The translations under genes and the position numbers were made by a program. This document shows, one piece after another, positions 1 through 8,918 of a DNA stretch of 64,000 bases. Numbering within the stretch: the stretch's first letter is position 1; each line of letters begins with the position of its first letter. The stretch comes from Hennigella sp049177145 (lineage in GTDB: Bacteria; Bacillota_I; Bacilli_A; Mycoplasmatales; Mycoplasmoidaceae): assembly GCA_049177145.1 (NCBI GenBank), contig CP185406.1, positions 434,001 to 498,000 on the forward strand. Direction: 5' to 3'. The notes under the pieces are model-generated. The model saw only the letters and a list, made by a program, of their open reading frames with translations, was not told where the DNA came from and searched no databases.

Positions 1-121
1 TAGATTTACCAGCAGAAATCATACCACCAACTGCTATAGCATTAGCTTCTTTTTGTTTTTTAAAATTGTGTAAAACACATCTAGTTTTAAAACGCTTTTT
101 ATAATCTTTTGGTACTTTCAT
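1..121 (-). CDS. Deoxynucleoside kinase, N-terminal part (runs off window)
   Basis: Only the first 40 codons are inside the window. They read MKVPKDYKKRFKTRCVLHNF and end in GGMISAGKS, a P-loop very like the GGxxGAGKS of the mollicute deoxyadenosine/deoxyguanosine kinase family, which phosphorylates salvaged deoxynucleosides for dNTP supply. The basic stretch of about 28 residues before the P-loop is longer than usual for the family. It lies just downstream of, and in the same direction as, ispD. The kinase call rests on the P-loop context alone; another P-loop kinase is possible. Confidence 0.5.
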   Translation of the reverse strand, partial: MKVPKDYKKRFKTRCVLHNFKKQKEANAIAVGGMISAGKS

Positions 122-153
122 ACTTAAAATTATAAATAATTTTAAGTAAATAT

Positions 154-765
154 CTAAATAGATTTAGCTTTTGATAGGTCTTGCTTATAAGTTATCTTTC
201 AATTTTGAGACTTATTAGATGAAATTATGAAATTAGATCTGGTGGGTTTTGCATTTAAATAAGTTAAAAGATCTCTTCCTGCTTTATTTTTCTTAGTATG
301 TTTATAAACAAAGAATTTACAGAATTGGGGCGTTTGAATGTTATATTTACCAATTCTTAGGTCTGATTTGTTGGGTTTACCCAAAAAACACAATGTCCCG
401 TATGACATTTTGCTATTTAACACCTTCAAAATGTCTTCAGGTTGTAGATTGATTCTAGCTGCATCATGGATAATGATTTTGTCTTGTGCTTTAGGATGTG
501 AAATGGCTTTTATTCCATATTCAAATGACTCATTTCTATTTCTTCCACCAACAACAACCTTTATCTTCTTATTATCAATTTTTACTTTATGTAAATATTG
601 TCTAGGAACAACTAGAATAATCTGTTTAATTTGACTAAATATCTGAAATAATTCTAGGCTGTATTGGTAAATTGGTTTTTTATTAATTGTTAAAAAACAT
701 TTAGGTGTTTTTGAACCCAATCTTTTACCACCTCCAGCTGCTAAAATTATTGCATAATTTGCCAT
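154..765 (-). CDS. ispD: 2-C-methyl-D-erythritol 4-phosphate cytidylyltransferase (IspD)
   Basis: A 203-aa cytosolic enzyme predicted to join CTP and methylerythritol phosphate in the MEP isoprenoid pathway. The N-terminus has the nucleotide-binding AAGGGKR (residues 9-15), followed by the GGRNRNESF loop, HDAAR, a TPQ motif, and near the end a KITYKQDL segment matching the conserved KxTxxxDL. An in-frame TGA near the 3' end is read as Trp; stopping there would lose that last motif. Slightly shorter than typical IspD (about 225-235 aa). TarI-type pentitol cytidylyltransferases are related and cannot be excluded, but ispE lies elsewhere in this window, which supports the MEP role. Confidence 0.75.
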
Positions 766-840
766 ATATATAATATTTTATACTTTTTAGGTATTTTCCT
801 ATACAATTAAATAGCATAAATTCTTTTATGCAAAATTAGC

Positions 841-877
841 ATGTGGGAGAGATTTAATCTTTTAGATCGTACCACGT
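841..877 (+). promoter_or_regulatory. rplK-rplA leader, candidate ribosomal protein L1 binding site
   Basis: The leader can fold with ATGTGG (841-846) pairing to CCACGT (872-877). The GTGGGAG...ACCAC pattern just before the AGGAGGT ribosome binding site (892-898) resembles Gram-positive L11 operon leaders where L1 represses its own translation. A separate small hairpin, GCATAAA/TTTATGC, sits at 814-831. The structure is seen in the sequence; the L1 role is inferred from position and similarity. Confidence 0.45.
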
Positions 878-905
878 AGAGAACAACTTATAGGAGGTGT
901 TGCTT

Positions 906-1367
906 GTGGCTAAGGAAAAAACTATAACTAGAGTAGCAATTGTCCACTTAATTGGAGGTCAAGCTAAACCAGGAACTACATTAGCTTCCTACGGTATTAA
1001 CATGGCTGAATTTACTAGACAATTCAACGATAAGACTAAAGACAGAATGGGTGAAGTTGTACCAGTACAAATTACTGCTTACAGTGACAAATCATTCAAA
1101 TTTATTATTAAAACTACACCAGCTTCTGTTCTATTAAAGAAAGCAGCAAAAGTCCAAAAAGCTGGTCATAACCAACTTACAGACAATGTTGCAACCATTT
1201 CTAAAGAAGAAGCAATGAAAATTGCTAAATACAAAATGCCTGATTTAGCTGTGTATGATGAAGAAGCAGCTTTAAGATGTATTGCTGGAACAGCAAAACA
1301 AATGGGTATTAAGATTAAAGGCGTTGATCTTTCACCTAATAAAACTGCTAAGGAAGGTAAGAAATAA
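906..1367 (+). CDS. rplK: 50S ribosomal protein L11
   Basis: Ribosomal protein of the GTPase-associated centre, 153 aa from the chosen GTG at 906. An upstream in-frame GTG at 897 overlaps the AGGAGGT ribosome binding site (892-898), so 906, seven bases after that site, is the better start and gives the usual VAKEKTITRVA opening after formyl-Met. Typical features include the N-terminal LIGGQAKPG segment and the C-terminal RNA-binding domain with CIAGTAKQMGI. The stop overlaps the rplA start (TAATG), so the two are translationally coupled. Confidence 0.97.
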   Translation: MAKEKTITRVAIVHLIGGQAKPGTTLASYGINMAEFTRQFNDKTKDRMGEVVPVQITAYSDKSFKFIIKTTPASVLLKKAAKVQKAGHNQLTDNVATISKEEAMKIAKYKMPDLAVYDEEAALRCIAGTAKQMGIKIKGVDLSPNKTAKEGKK

Positions 1368-2044
1368 TGGCTTTCCATGGTAAAAAATATACTGCTAGCG
1401 CTAAGTTAGTAGATAGAACTAAGTTCTATTCAGTAAAAGAAGCAGTTGAATTAGCAAAGAAAACATCTACCACTAAGTTTGATGGTGCTATTGATATTGC
1501 AATCAAGTTAAACCTTGATACAACAAAAGCAGAACAACAACTTAGAGGAACAATCGCTTTACCTCATTACTATGGTAAAAAGATTAGAATAGTAGCTATT
1601 ACTGACACAATCAGTGATGCTCAAGCTAAAGAAATGGGAATAAAAGTTGGAACAACTGACTTAATTAACGAAATTAAGGGTGGATGAATGGACTTTGACT
1701 TGATTATTACAAGCCCTAAGTTCATGGTTCCACTATCTAAATTAGGTAAAGTATTAGGTCCTAAAGGATTAATGCCTAACCCTAAATTAGGAACAGTTAC
1801 TCCAAATGTATTAGCAGCAGTTAAAGAATTCCAAAAAGGAAAATATAACTACCGTACTGATACTTATGGTAATATCCATATGAAAATTGGTAAGGCATCT
1901 GCTAAAACAGAAGATATCGTTGAAAACATTAATGCTCTATTAGACTTTATTAAGTCAAAACGTCCTGCTACAGTTAAGGGTGACTATATTCAAAACATAG
2001 CTATCTCTTCAACAATGGGACCTAGCATTAAAATTGTGAAATAA
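1367..2044 (+). CDS. rplA: 50S ribosomal protein L1
   Basis: Ribosomal protein of the L1 stalk, 225 aa; in most bacteria it also represses its own operon by binding the leader mRNA. One in-frame TGA at 1685-1687 (KGGWMDFDLII) encodes Trp. The signature LGKVLGPKGLMPNPKLGTV is intact and the C-terminus ends SIKIVK. The last 142 bp are repeated almost exactly at 3514-3655 downstream of an intervening lipoprotein gene, so this copy has either gained a new 3' end or donated one. The first copy is complete and followed by its own terminator. Confidence 0.97.
1903..2044 (+). repeat. 142-bp direct repeat, copy A (3' end of rplA)
   Basis: This 3' end of rplA, including the TAA stop, matches 3514-3655 over 142 positions with two differences (AAC/ATC and TTA/TTG codons by eye). 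The repeats flank the lipoprotein gene at 2071-3438. Confidence 0.95.
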
Positions 2045-2068
2045 AAAACAGGCATTTGCCTGTTTTTT
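2045..2068 (+). terminator. Rho-independent terminator of rplK-rplA
   Basis: A 10-bp inverted repeat AAAACAGGCA/TGCCTGTTTT with a 2-nt loop and a T run begins right after the rplA stop. It also lies just past the stop of the converging lipoprotein gene, so it may work on both strands. Confidence 0.85.
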
Positions 2069-2070
2069 GT

Positions 2071-3438
2071 TTAGATACAAAAGCAAGGAGCAAATGGACA
2101 GGCTGAACTGACGAACAAATCATCATAATTTTCAGACACAATATTACCATTAGCGTCTACAAACCACGAAAATGACTGGATGTCGCTTCGTTGTGGTGAT
2201 CCTATTCAATATAAACAGTTGTTATCATTTAAATCTTTCTTTATGTATATGTATGGGGCGCCTTGTGAATAAAAGGCATAGCGGCTGCCTTCCCCCCCCT
2301 CTCCATTTAAATTAGCTCTACTTGGTAAAAAGAATTGCTCACTGCCTGTTGTTAATGACCAACTGCTTCCACTACGTTGAAATTGATATATTTTTCTAGT
2401 TACGGTCTTAACGTGTGGCATAATGTTTGGATTTTCTTCACCAAATAAATCATAGAATGTCTTGCTTGATGATGTTGATGCAAAATTTAGATAAGAATGG
2501 AAATTTTCAAATTCTGCAATATCTTCTTTTCAATACGACCTATTTGATGGTCCTCATATATGTTTCATTGGTGTTTTATCACTTTTACACACCACATTAG
2601 TAAATTGGAAAGTAAATTGTGCTGTTTTTTGAGGTTCTACATCTGCAATAATATCATGATTCACACCAATAACGGTTACAGATTGATCAATACCATTTAA
2701 TTTCACCGATCTTTGTTCGCCAATAAAATCATTCATTTGGCAATTATATGCCTCTGTAATAACGCCTTGTTCCACATAATCAATAACTTTTTCTCAAGGA
2801 TCTGTTTGAAAATAGCTAATATCTTTACGATCAAAATATGGATAAATGGTTGCATTCTCTTCAAATACATAGTCGTCATCGATTTTTTGTCCTGGAGCTG
2901 CGTTTGCTAAATATCAGGAATCAAATCAAAATCAGTCTTGTGTTTTTTTGGCTGTAGGTAAAGAATACCTTTCAGTGATATATTTTCATTTGTCGTGAAG
3001 ACAAATTTTAATAGTTTTTGTGGGGTAAATAATAACATGTTCTGGATCAATTTCAGGATCAGCATCAAATGTTAAGGTTAGTGCTTGCTTAACATTTACT
3101 GTAACCGCATCAGTAAAACCACCATCTTTAGTTTTAATTGTTAATGTCACAGTCCCGACGCTTGTACTGTGGATTAAACCATCATAGTCTACAAAAATAT
3201 AGCCACCTCTATCTACAGAAAAAGATACATCCTTATTTGTTGCATTTTCAGGGGTTACAGTTCAATGAATCTGATATGATTCGCCCAAGGGTATATCTGC
3301 TTGTTGCACATCAAAAGTGACACCAGTTACATGAACAACATCTGTATCTGGAACAATAGGCTTACTACTGCAACCTATTATTGATGATGATGCCAATGGA
3401 ATAATCGGCATCGCACACAAAATTCACACTTTTTTCAC
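2071..3438 (-). CDS. Lipoprotein with bacterial Ig-like (Big_2) domain
   Basis: A 455-aa predicted surface lipoprotein. It starts at GTG 3438 behind a good AAAGGAGAG site; the signal peptide MKKVWILCAMPIIPLASS leads to the lipobox SIIGC, with the Cys near residue 23. Residues about 35-105 form a Big_2-like fold (VTGVTFD...LGESYQIHWTVTPENAT...GLIHSTSVGTVTLTI), a module common in adhesins and wall-associated proteins. The rest has no recognised domain. Several in-frame TGA codons encode Trp. The gene lies between the 142-bp rplA repeats and runs against the rplKA operon, which suggests it was inserted here. Function beyond surface display is unknown. Confidence 0.8.
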
Positions 3439-3513
3439 AATTCTCTCCTTTATTATTATCATTATAACTAACAAATTTATAAATAATTTTTTAAAAAATG
3501 TGAATGAATCTGG

Positions 3514-3655
3514 TAAAACAGAAGATATCGTTGAAATCATTAATGCTCTATTGGACTTTATTAAGTCAAAACGTCCTGCTACAGTTAAGGGTGACTATAT
3601 TCAAAACATAGCTATCTCTTCAACAATGGGACCTAGCATTAAAATTGTGAAATAA
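3514..3655 (+). pseudogene. Detached duplicate of the rplA 3' end (repeat copy B)
   Basis: This copy of rplA's last 47 codons plus stop has no start codon or ribosome binding site and differs from copy A at two positions. The sequence just upstream (3480-3513) shows at most weak similarity to rplA. It is followed by a terminator with an ACAGG/CCTGT stem. The simplest reading is that the original rplA ended here and an insertion carrying a replacement 3' end split it off. The 3439-3513 stretch holds only the lipoprotein's upstream region. Confidence 0.9.
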
Positions 3656-3670
3656 TTAGCTAGTTACTAG

Positions 3671-3700
3671 AAATACAGGTGAAATCCTGTATTTTTTCTT
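3671..3700 (+). terminator. Rho-independent terminator after the rplA remnant
   Basis: Stem AAATACAGG/CCTGTATTT around loop TGAAAT, followed by T6CTT. Probably the ancestral rplKA terminator, now orphaned behind the duplicate fragment. Confidence 0.8.
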
Positions 3701-3779
3701 TGTGACTACCAAAAAACGGGAAAGAAATATAAAAATTAAGAAAATAAATATATTTATTTTTTATTTTTTTATATTTATA

Positions 3780-3785
3780 TATAAT
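3780..3785 (+). promoter_or_regulatory. -10 box of pth, likely leaderless
   Basis: TATAAT ends 10 nt before the pth ATG and no Shine-Dalgarno sequence lies between them. Transcription would begin at or a few bases before the start codon. Upstream (3701-3779) is AT-rich with no clear -35. Confidence 0.55.
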
Positions 3786-3795
3786 CATTTTACAA

Positions 3796-4359
3796 ATGAA
3801 ACTTATCGTTGGGCTTGGTAACGTGGGCAAGCCATATTCAAATTCCCGTCATAATATTGGTTTCATGGCAATTGATGCCATCTTAAAAGACTTAGGCCTT
3901 AAAATTGAAAACAACAGTTTTGATGGAGATTATGTTGTGGCAACAATTAATGAACAAAAGGTAATGTTTATTAAACCCACAACATTAATGAATCTTTCTG
4001 GTAACTGTGTTGGGCAAGTTGCCAAGTTTTATAAGATCAAACCCGAAGACATTATTGTTATTCATGATGATCTTGATCTAGAACCGGGGCAATACAAGGT
4101 TAGAACATCTGGTTCGGCTGGGGGCCATAATGGAATCAAAGACATTATTGCCAAACTAGGATCTGATAAGTTTGTAAGGTTCAAGATTGGTATTGGTCAT
4201 CCTAAACAAGCCACGGTCATTGACCATGTTCTTGGCAAAATAACCAAACAAGAGGCACAAGCTATTAAGCTGCCAATAGAAAAAGCTGTAGAATTTGTTA
4301 AATTAAGCTTATGTGCACCAATTAATATAGCAATTAGTAAAATCAATCAAGGAAGGTAA
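3796..4359 (+). CDS. pth: Peptidyl-tRNA hydrolase
   Basis: A 187-aa enzyme that releases tRNA from prematurely dropped peptidyl-tRNAs. Family motifs are clear: VGLGNVGKPYSNSRHNIGF with the catalytic His in the first 25 residues, KPTTLMNLSG, IHDDLDLEPG and the SAGGHNGIKDII loop. Length is normal. No ribosome binding site precedes the ATG; a TATAAT box 10 nt upstream suggests a leaderless message. The stop lies 8 nt before nrdD, so it may be co-transcribed with the anaerobic RNR genes. Confidence 0.96.
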   Translation: MKLIVGLGNVGKPYSNSRHNIGFMAIDAILKDLGLKIENNSFDGDYVVATINEQKVMFIKPTTLMNLSGNCVGQVAKFYKIKPEDIIVIHDDLDLEPGQYKVRTSGSAGGHNGIKDIIAKLGSDKFVRFKIGIGHPKQATVIDHVLGKITKQEAQAIKLPIEKAVEFVKLSLCAPINIAISKINQGR

Positions 4360-4367
4360 ATAGTAGT

Positions 4368-6311
4368 ATGAAAGTAATTAAAAGAGATGGACGAGAAGTT
4401 AAATTCAATTCAACAAAGATACATGATGCCATCATTGCTGCTGCTGTAGCAAGCAATATAGGTTTAGCTGAAGGTGATTTAACTAAAATATCTGACGAAG
4501 TTGTTAACCAAATTGAAAAGGAAGGCAAAGAAGCTGTAGAAGTTGAAGAAATTCAAGACTTAGTAGTAGCTACCTTAAGAAAGTATGGTCATACACAACT
4601 AGCTAAGAAATATCAATCTTACCGTGTTCAACGTAATAAAGTACGTGAACGTAGTAGTAGATTAATGAATACAATCTATAAGATTGGTATTGAAACAGAT
4701 AGAGATAATGCTAACGTTGGAAACAACTTCTCAGCAAAACTATTAAGAATTGCTTCTGAATCTAATAAATGACATATGCTTTTAAAACATTTGCCAAGAG
4801 ATATGGCTACTCACCACGAAGTAGGTGACTATTATATTCATGACTTAGACAGTTACAACCTAACAACCAACTGTTTACACTTGCCAACAAGGAGATTGCT
4901 AGAAAAAGGTTTTAATACAGGTTATGGTACAATTAACCCACCAACAACTATCGAAACTGCTGGAGCAATCCTATGTATTGCTTTGCAAGCAAGCCAAAAC
5001 GATATGTTTGGTGGACAATCACACCCTAACTTCGATAATGATATAGCTATTACTATACCAAACACACGCAGAAAAGTAATAGCAGATATTAAAGCTTCTG
5101 GTGGTAATCCAGATGATAAAGAAGCTGTAGACAAAATCTTAAGAAGAAGAGTGTGTCAAGCTATGCAAGGTGTTGTATACAACCTTAACACTCTACACTC
5201 AAGAGCTGGTAGCCAAGTTCCATTCTCATCTATTAACATCGGTCTTCCAGAAAGTGATAATGCCGCATTAGTGTGTGAATGTTTCTTACAAGAATATGAA
5301 AAGGGTTTGGGTTGCGGTGAACAACCAATCTTCCCTAACATCATCTTTAGAGTTAAGGAAGGTGTTAACAGAAACCCTAAAGATCCATACTTCTATCTAT
5401 TTAGATTAGCTTGCAAAGTCGCAAGCAAGAGAATGAATCCAACATTCATGAACATTGATGCTACATTTAATAAAGAATATTATGATAAAGGTATTATGCC
5501 TGCAACTATGGGTTGTAGAACATACCTTCTACCTGATATCAACGGTAAACCATGTGTAGAAGGACGCGGAAACATTGCGCCTTGTACAATGAACTTGCCA
5601 AGATTAGCTATTAAAGCTAACAAAAATGTTGAAGTATTCTTCAAATTACTAGATGAACTATGTGAAGAAGTTAGATTACAACTAATGCATAGATATGACA
5701 CTTTGAAGAAACTTAAAGTTAAAGATATGCCATTTGTTTGTGGAGAAGGTTTAATTGTTGGATCAGAAGATCTAAAGAGAGATGATTCAATTGAACCAGT
5801 ACTAAAACATGGTACATGAGGTATTGGTTTCATTGGATTGGCTGAAACATTAAAACTATTGATTGGCAAACACCATGGTGAAAGCAAGGATGCACAAGAA
5901 TTGGGATACTCTATTGTTAAACGTATCAGAGAAAACTGTGATAAGTTTAAACAAAAATATAAACTAAATTTTGCATGTTATGCAACACCAGCTGAAGGTT
6001 TAAGTGGTAAATTCTTCCCGCTTGACGAAAAAGAATTTGGAAAAATTCCTTGAGTAACAACTAAGGGATACTACACTAACTCATTCCATGTTCCTGTAGA
6101 TTATCCAATTAGTTTAGCAGACAAGCTAACTATTGAAGCACCTTACCATGAATTATGTAACGGTGGACATATCTCATATGTTGAATTTGATAGTTACCCA
6201 ACACCAGATGATATTATGAGAGTAGTAATGTATGCTTATTCAAAGACAAACATTAACTATATAGGTGTAAACTTCCACATTAGATACTGTTTGGATTGCA
6301 AGTCAAAATAA
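4368..6311 (+). CDS. nrdD: Anaerobic ribonucleoside-triphosphate reductase, catalytic part lacking the glycyl-radical tail
   Basis: Large subunit of class III RNR, which reduces ribonucleotides to dNTPs without oxygen. The 647-aa product has an ATP-cone regulatory domain (about 1-95), the 10-stranded barrel with active-site Cys candidates C169 (TNCLHLP) and C383 (MGCRTY), and conserved GRGNIAPCTMN. Three in-frame TGA codons are Trp. The protein ends NFHIRYCLDCKSK: only the first CxxC (C641/C644) of the usual four-Cys zinc site is present, and the second CxxC plus the glycyl-radical RxxGYL motif are missing. Those elements are encoded at 6852-7040 as a separate protein, so this is a split enzyme rather than a simple truncation. 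nrdG follows after 1 nt. Confidence 0.93.
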
Positions 6312-6312
6312 T

Positions 6313-6819
6313 ATGCAAATACGATTAGCAAGTATCTTAGAATCTAGTGCTAATGGTCCCGGCTTAAGAAAAGTCTTCTTTAGCCAAGGATGCAGTCATG
6401 CTTGTCCAGATTGCTTTAATAAGCACACCTGAGACTTTAAAGGTGGAGCATTAATTGATTGTGATGAAGAAATAGCAAAAACAATTGATGCAACATACTT
6501 AGCTGGAGTAACCTTTAGTGGTGGTGATCCATTTGATCAACCAGAACCGTTTGCTTACTTAGCTAAAGGATTAAAGAAAGCACATATCAATATTTGATCA
6601 TATACAGGTTACACCTGAGAACAATTAATTGAATTGTCTAAAAAGAATATTCATATTAAAGAATTATTAGAAAATATTGATAGATTGGTAGATGGACCAT
6701 TCATTAAAGAGTTAATGGATGATAGCATAGAATTTAGAGGTTCTAAGAACCAAAGAATTATAAAAGTCCAAGATTCTCTAAAAGAGAATAAGGTAGTAAT
6801 TGATAAAAATTACAAATAA
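6313..6819 (+). CDS. nrdG: Anaerobic RNR activase (radical SAM)
   Basis: A 168-aa activating enzyme that uses a 4Fe-4S cluster and S-adenosylmethionine to place the glycyl radical on NrdD. The cluster motif CSHACPDC (C27, C31, C34) is intact, followed by SAM-binding FSGGDP and WSYTGYTWEQL. Four in-frame TGA codons are Trp. It lies 1 nt after nrdD and 32 nt before the small protein that carries the radical glycine, so here the substrate of NrdG is physically encoded on its other side. Confidence 0.93.
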
Positions 6820-6851
6820 ACATATAATGAAATTATAGGAGTCTTAATATT

Positions 6852-7040
6852 ATGGGAAAAGTAACATATTTACGTCCAGGTGAAACTAAATGTCCAGTTT
6901 GTGGATCAACTCATATCTGTGAAATATCTAGAATAACAGGATACTTATCTTTCGATGAAAGATTCTGTCAATCTAAGGTTGATGAAAGATCTCAAAGAGT
7001 AGATCACAACAACGAACATACAGCTAACTATGTAAAATAA
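6852..7040 (+). CDS. Stand-alone NrdD C-terminal domain (zinc half-site and glycyl radical)
   Basis: A 62-aa protein matching the extreme C-terminus of class III RNR. It contains CPVC (C14/C17), equivalent to the second half of the NrdD zinc knuckle, then SRITGYLS with radical glycine G30, and the RFCQSKVDERSQRVDH tail that resembles the RPxxxGKxxExxxRVxH end of intact NrdD. It has its own TAGGAG site and ATG, and no in-frame continuity with nrdG. The main NrdD supplies the other two zinc Cys, so a zinc ion could bridge the two chains. Small detached glycyl-radical domains are known for pyruvate formate-lyase (GrcA/YfiD); here there is no second intact NrdD in the window. Confidence 0.88.
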   Translation: MGKVTYLRPGETKCPVCGSTHICEISRITGYLSFDERFCQSKVDERSQRVDHNNEHTANYVK

Positions 7041-7065
7041 AAAGAGGTTTAACCTCTTTTTTTAT
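7041..7065 (+). terminator. Bidirectional terminator after the nrdDG locus
   Basis: AAAGAGG/CCTCTTT hairpin followed by a T tract begins right after the TAA of the radical-domain gene. The converging membrane-protein gene stops at 7062-7064, so the same hairpin probably serves both. Confidence 0.8.
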
Positions 7066-8249
7066 TTTTGCACATTAAATAGAAGTTTCATTAATGTATC
7101 TAAAGTTTCGTTAAACTGTTTAGCTTGTGTTTCATCTAAATCTGCAGGCAAGTTATACATATCTTTTAGTGAGTTAACCATATTATCATAACTGCCTTCA
7201 CTAATATTCACTTTTTTAAAACCTTCTGCGAATCCAGCAATAACTTCTTTGTTATCTATAAATTGTTGGACTTGAGTTTCATTTAAATCACCTTTATATT
7301 CATCCGGAATCTCTAACAAACCTTGCATAACATCGGTCGCATCTTCAGAATTAAATAAGGCTGACATTTCATCACCAGCTTGCTCCACGATTGTATTTCA
7401 TGATTCTTTTAATTCATCAACAGATGTGTTAAGATCTTTCATCTCACCTTGCCCTGTTATAGAGTCATATATTTGCCCAATGCCTTCACTGAAAGTCCCT
7501 GATACAGCATCAATAACTGTCATTGGTTCCTCTTCAGAATGTCCGGGCAACTGAATATTAATCTTCTTTTCTCTCATTGCAAGACCCGCAAATAGTGCGT
7601 CATAGTCTTTTGCTGTGTCAGATGAATAGTATGATAATCATGACATTTTGTCATTTACATCAAACAACATATCATATATACTAGATGCCAAACTACTATT
7701 CTTTCTTGTAGTAACAGATGTTGTTGTATACATAACAGCTTGAGTAAAGGCAAATGTTGATGGTAACATCAATGCACCCATACCAACACCACCAACTACA
7801 TGACTCATTACTTTATAACCGGTTGAATAATTGTGTTCTACAGCAACCTTTGTTTTTATTACATTGCCTTTTCTATCTGTTTTCTTAACGGTTTTAACTT
7901 TCTTCAAACCAGCCACTCTCTTAAATCAGGCATAGTAATTAATTAAAAGGAATAAGTTAGCAACAATCATGACAATTAGGAAATAAGCAGGTGCTGCAAT
8001 AGCAATGGCTATTTTACTAAAATCAGCTTGTTGAGTTAATTGTTGTAATAAAGGTAAAAATAAATTAACAATACCACCAGATGTGTATCTTCATATTATC
8101 AATCCAATAATATAGAAAAGGAAGTTGCCACCACCTCAGTAAGCGGCTCTTTTTCATCCTCCAAATACTCCAATTACTGGAAAAGCAACCATCAATACAA
8201 TAAATAAGATGGGGCCTATAATAACTAATTGATCTAATGGGTACGTCAT
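7062..8249 (-). CDS. Multi-pass membrane protein, function unknown
   Basis: A 395-aa protein. The first 125 residues contain about three hydrophobic segments (LVIIGPILFIVLMVAFPVIG, FLFYIIGLIIW, APAYFLIVMIVANLFLLI), then a basic loop GLKKVKTVKKTDRKGN, a fourth hydrophobic stretch near 145-165, and a roughly 220-residue acidic, helical C-terminal region with repeated DETQ/LNETQ elements. The N-terminal pattern recalls CvpA-type proteins but I see no decisive motif. Six or so in-frame TGA codons encode Trp. RBS TTAGAGGT precedes the ATG. It lies downstream of tdk in the same direction with only 33 nt between, so it may belong to the fba-ychF-tdk unit. Confidence 0.75.
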
Positions 8250-8282
8250 AATTTACCTCTAATATATCTTATATATTTTTTA

Positions 8283-8909
8283 TTATATTTTTGCTTTTTT
8301 TATTTTAGGGAAGTTATTATAATTCAATTTACTTTGACTGTGACAATGTCTACAGTGGGCAGTGTATTCGTTCTTATCTCCCACTAATATTTGCGAATCC
8401 ATTGGTCTTGGATTAATGTGTGCTGTATAAGAAGCTGTTGCACCACAGTTAGTGCAAATGGCTTTAAGCTTAGTTACTTCTTCAGCATAAACCAATAATT
8501 TCATCATTGGACCAAATGGTCTTCCTCAAGAGTCTTTGTCTAGACCAGCAACCATAACAATGTAATCATTGTTTGCTAGATAGTTACATACTTCTGGCAA
8601 CTCTTCGTCAAAGAATTGGGCTTCATCAATAGCAATAACTTGAACATCGTCATTAGCTTCATTAATTTTAGTGATGATCTCTCTGGAATTATTAACAGCA
8701 ATAGATTGAATAATTCTTCCATCTCGACTTTTAGCTTGTTTTGGTCCAGATCTAGTATCAGTCACTGGACTAAATAACAAATATTTAACTTCTGCAAATT
8801 TCAAAAGTCCAATTCTTCTTAATAATTCTTCAGACTTACCCGAGAACATTGGTCCACAGATAACTTCTATTCATCCTCTTTGCGATCTAAATGCATTAAT
8901 CTTTGCCAT
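8283..8909 (-). CDS. tdk: Thymidine kinase
   Basis: A 208-aa type II thymidine kinase that salvages thymidine to dTMP. It shows the P-loop GPMFSGKSEELLRR, the Walker B-like VIAIDEAQFF and the lasso region, plus two zinc-binding pairs (CTNC and CRHC) in the C-terminal half. Two TGA codons (RGWIEV, DSWGRPF) are Trp. Start ATG 8909 follows AGGAGATAGTT. The gene begins 9 nt after ychF, so the two are likely co-transcribed. Together with the kinase at the window edge it provides deoxynucleoside salvage beside the anaerobic RNR. Confidence 0.95.
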
Positions 8910-8918
8910 AACTATCTC

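Noticed and set aside
2071..3438. Degenerate insertion sequence between the rplA repeats
   Set aside because: The only coherent coding frame is a lipoprotein with lipobox and Ig-like domain; no transposase or terminal inverted repeats were seen.
6301..6312. nrdD as a pseudogene truncated by a premature stop
   Set aside because: The missing domain is present as an intact gene with its own ribosome binding site, and nrdD, nrdG and the small gene are all free of other damage.
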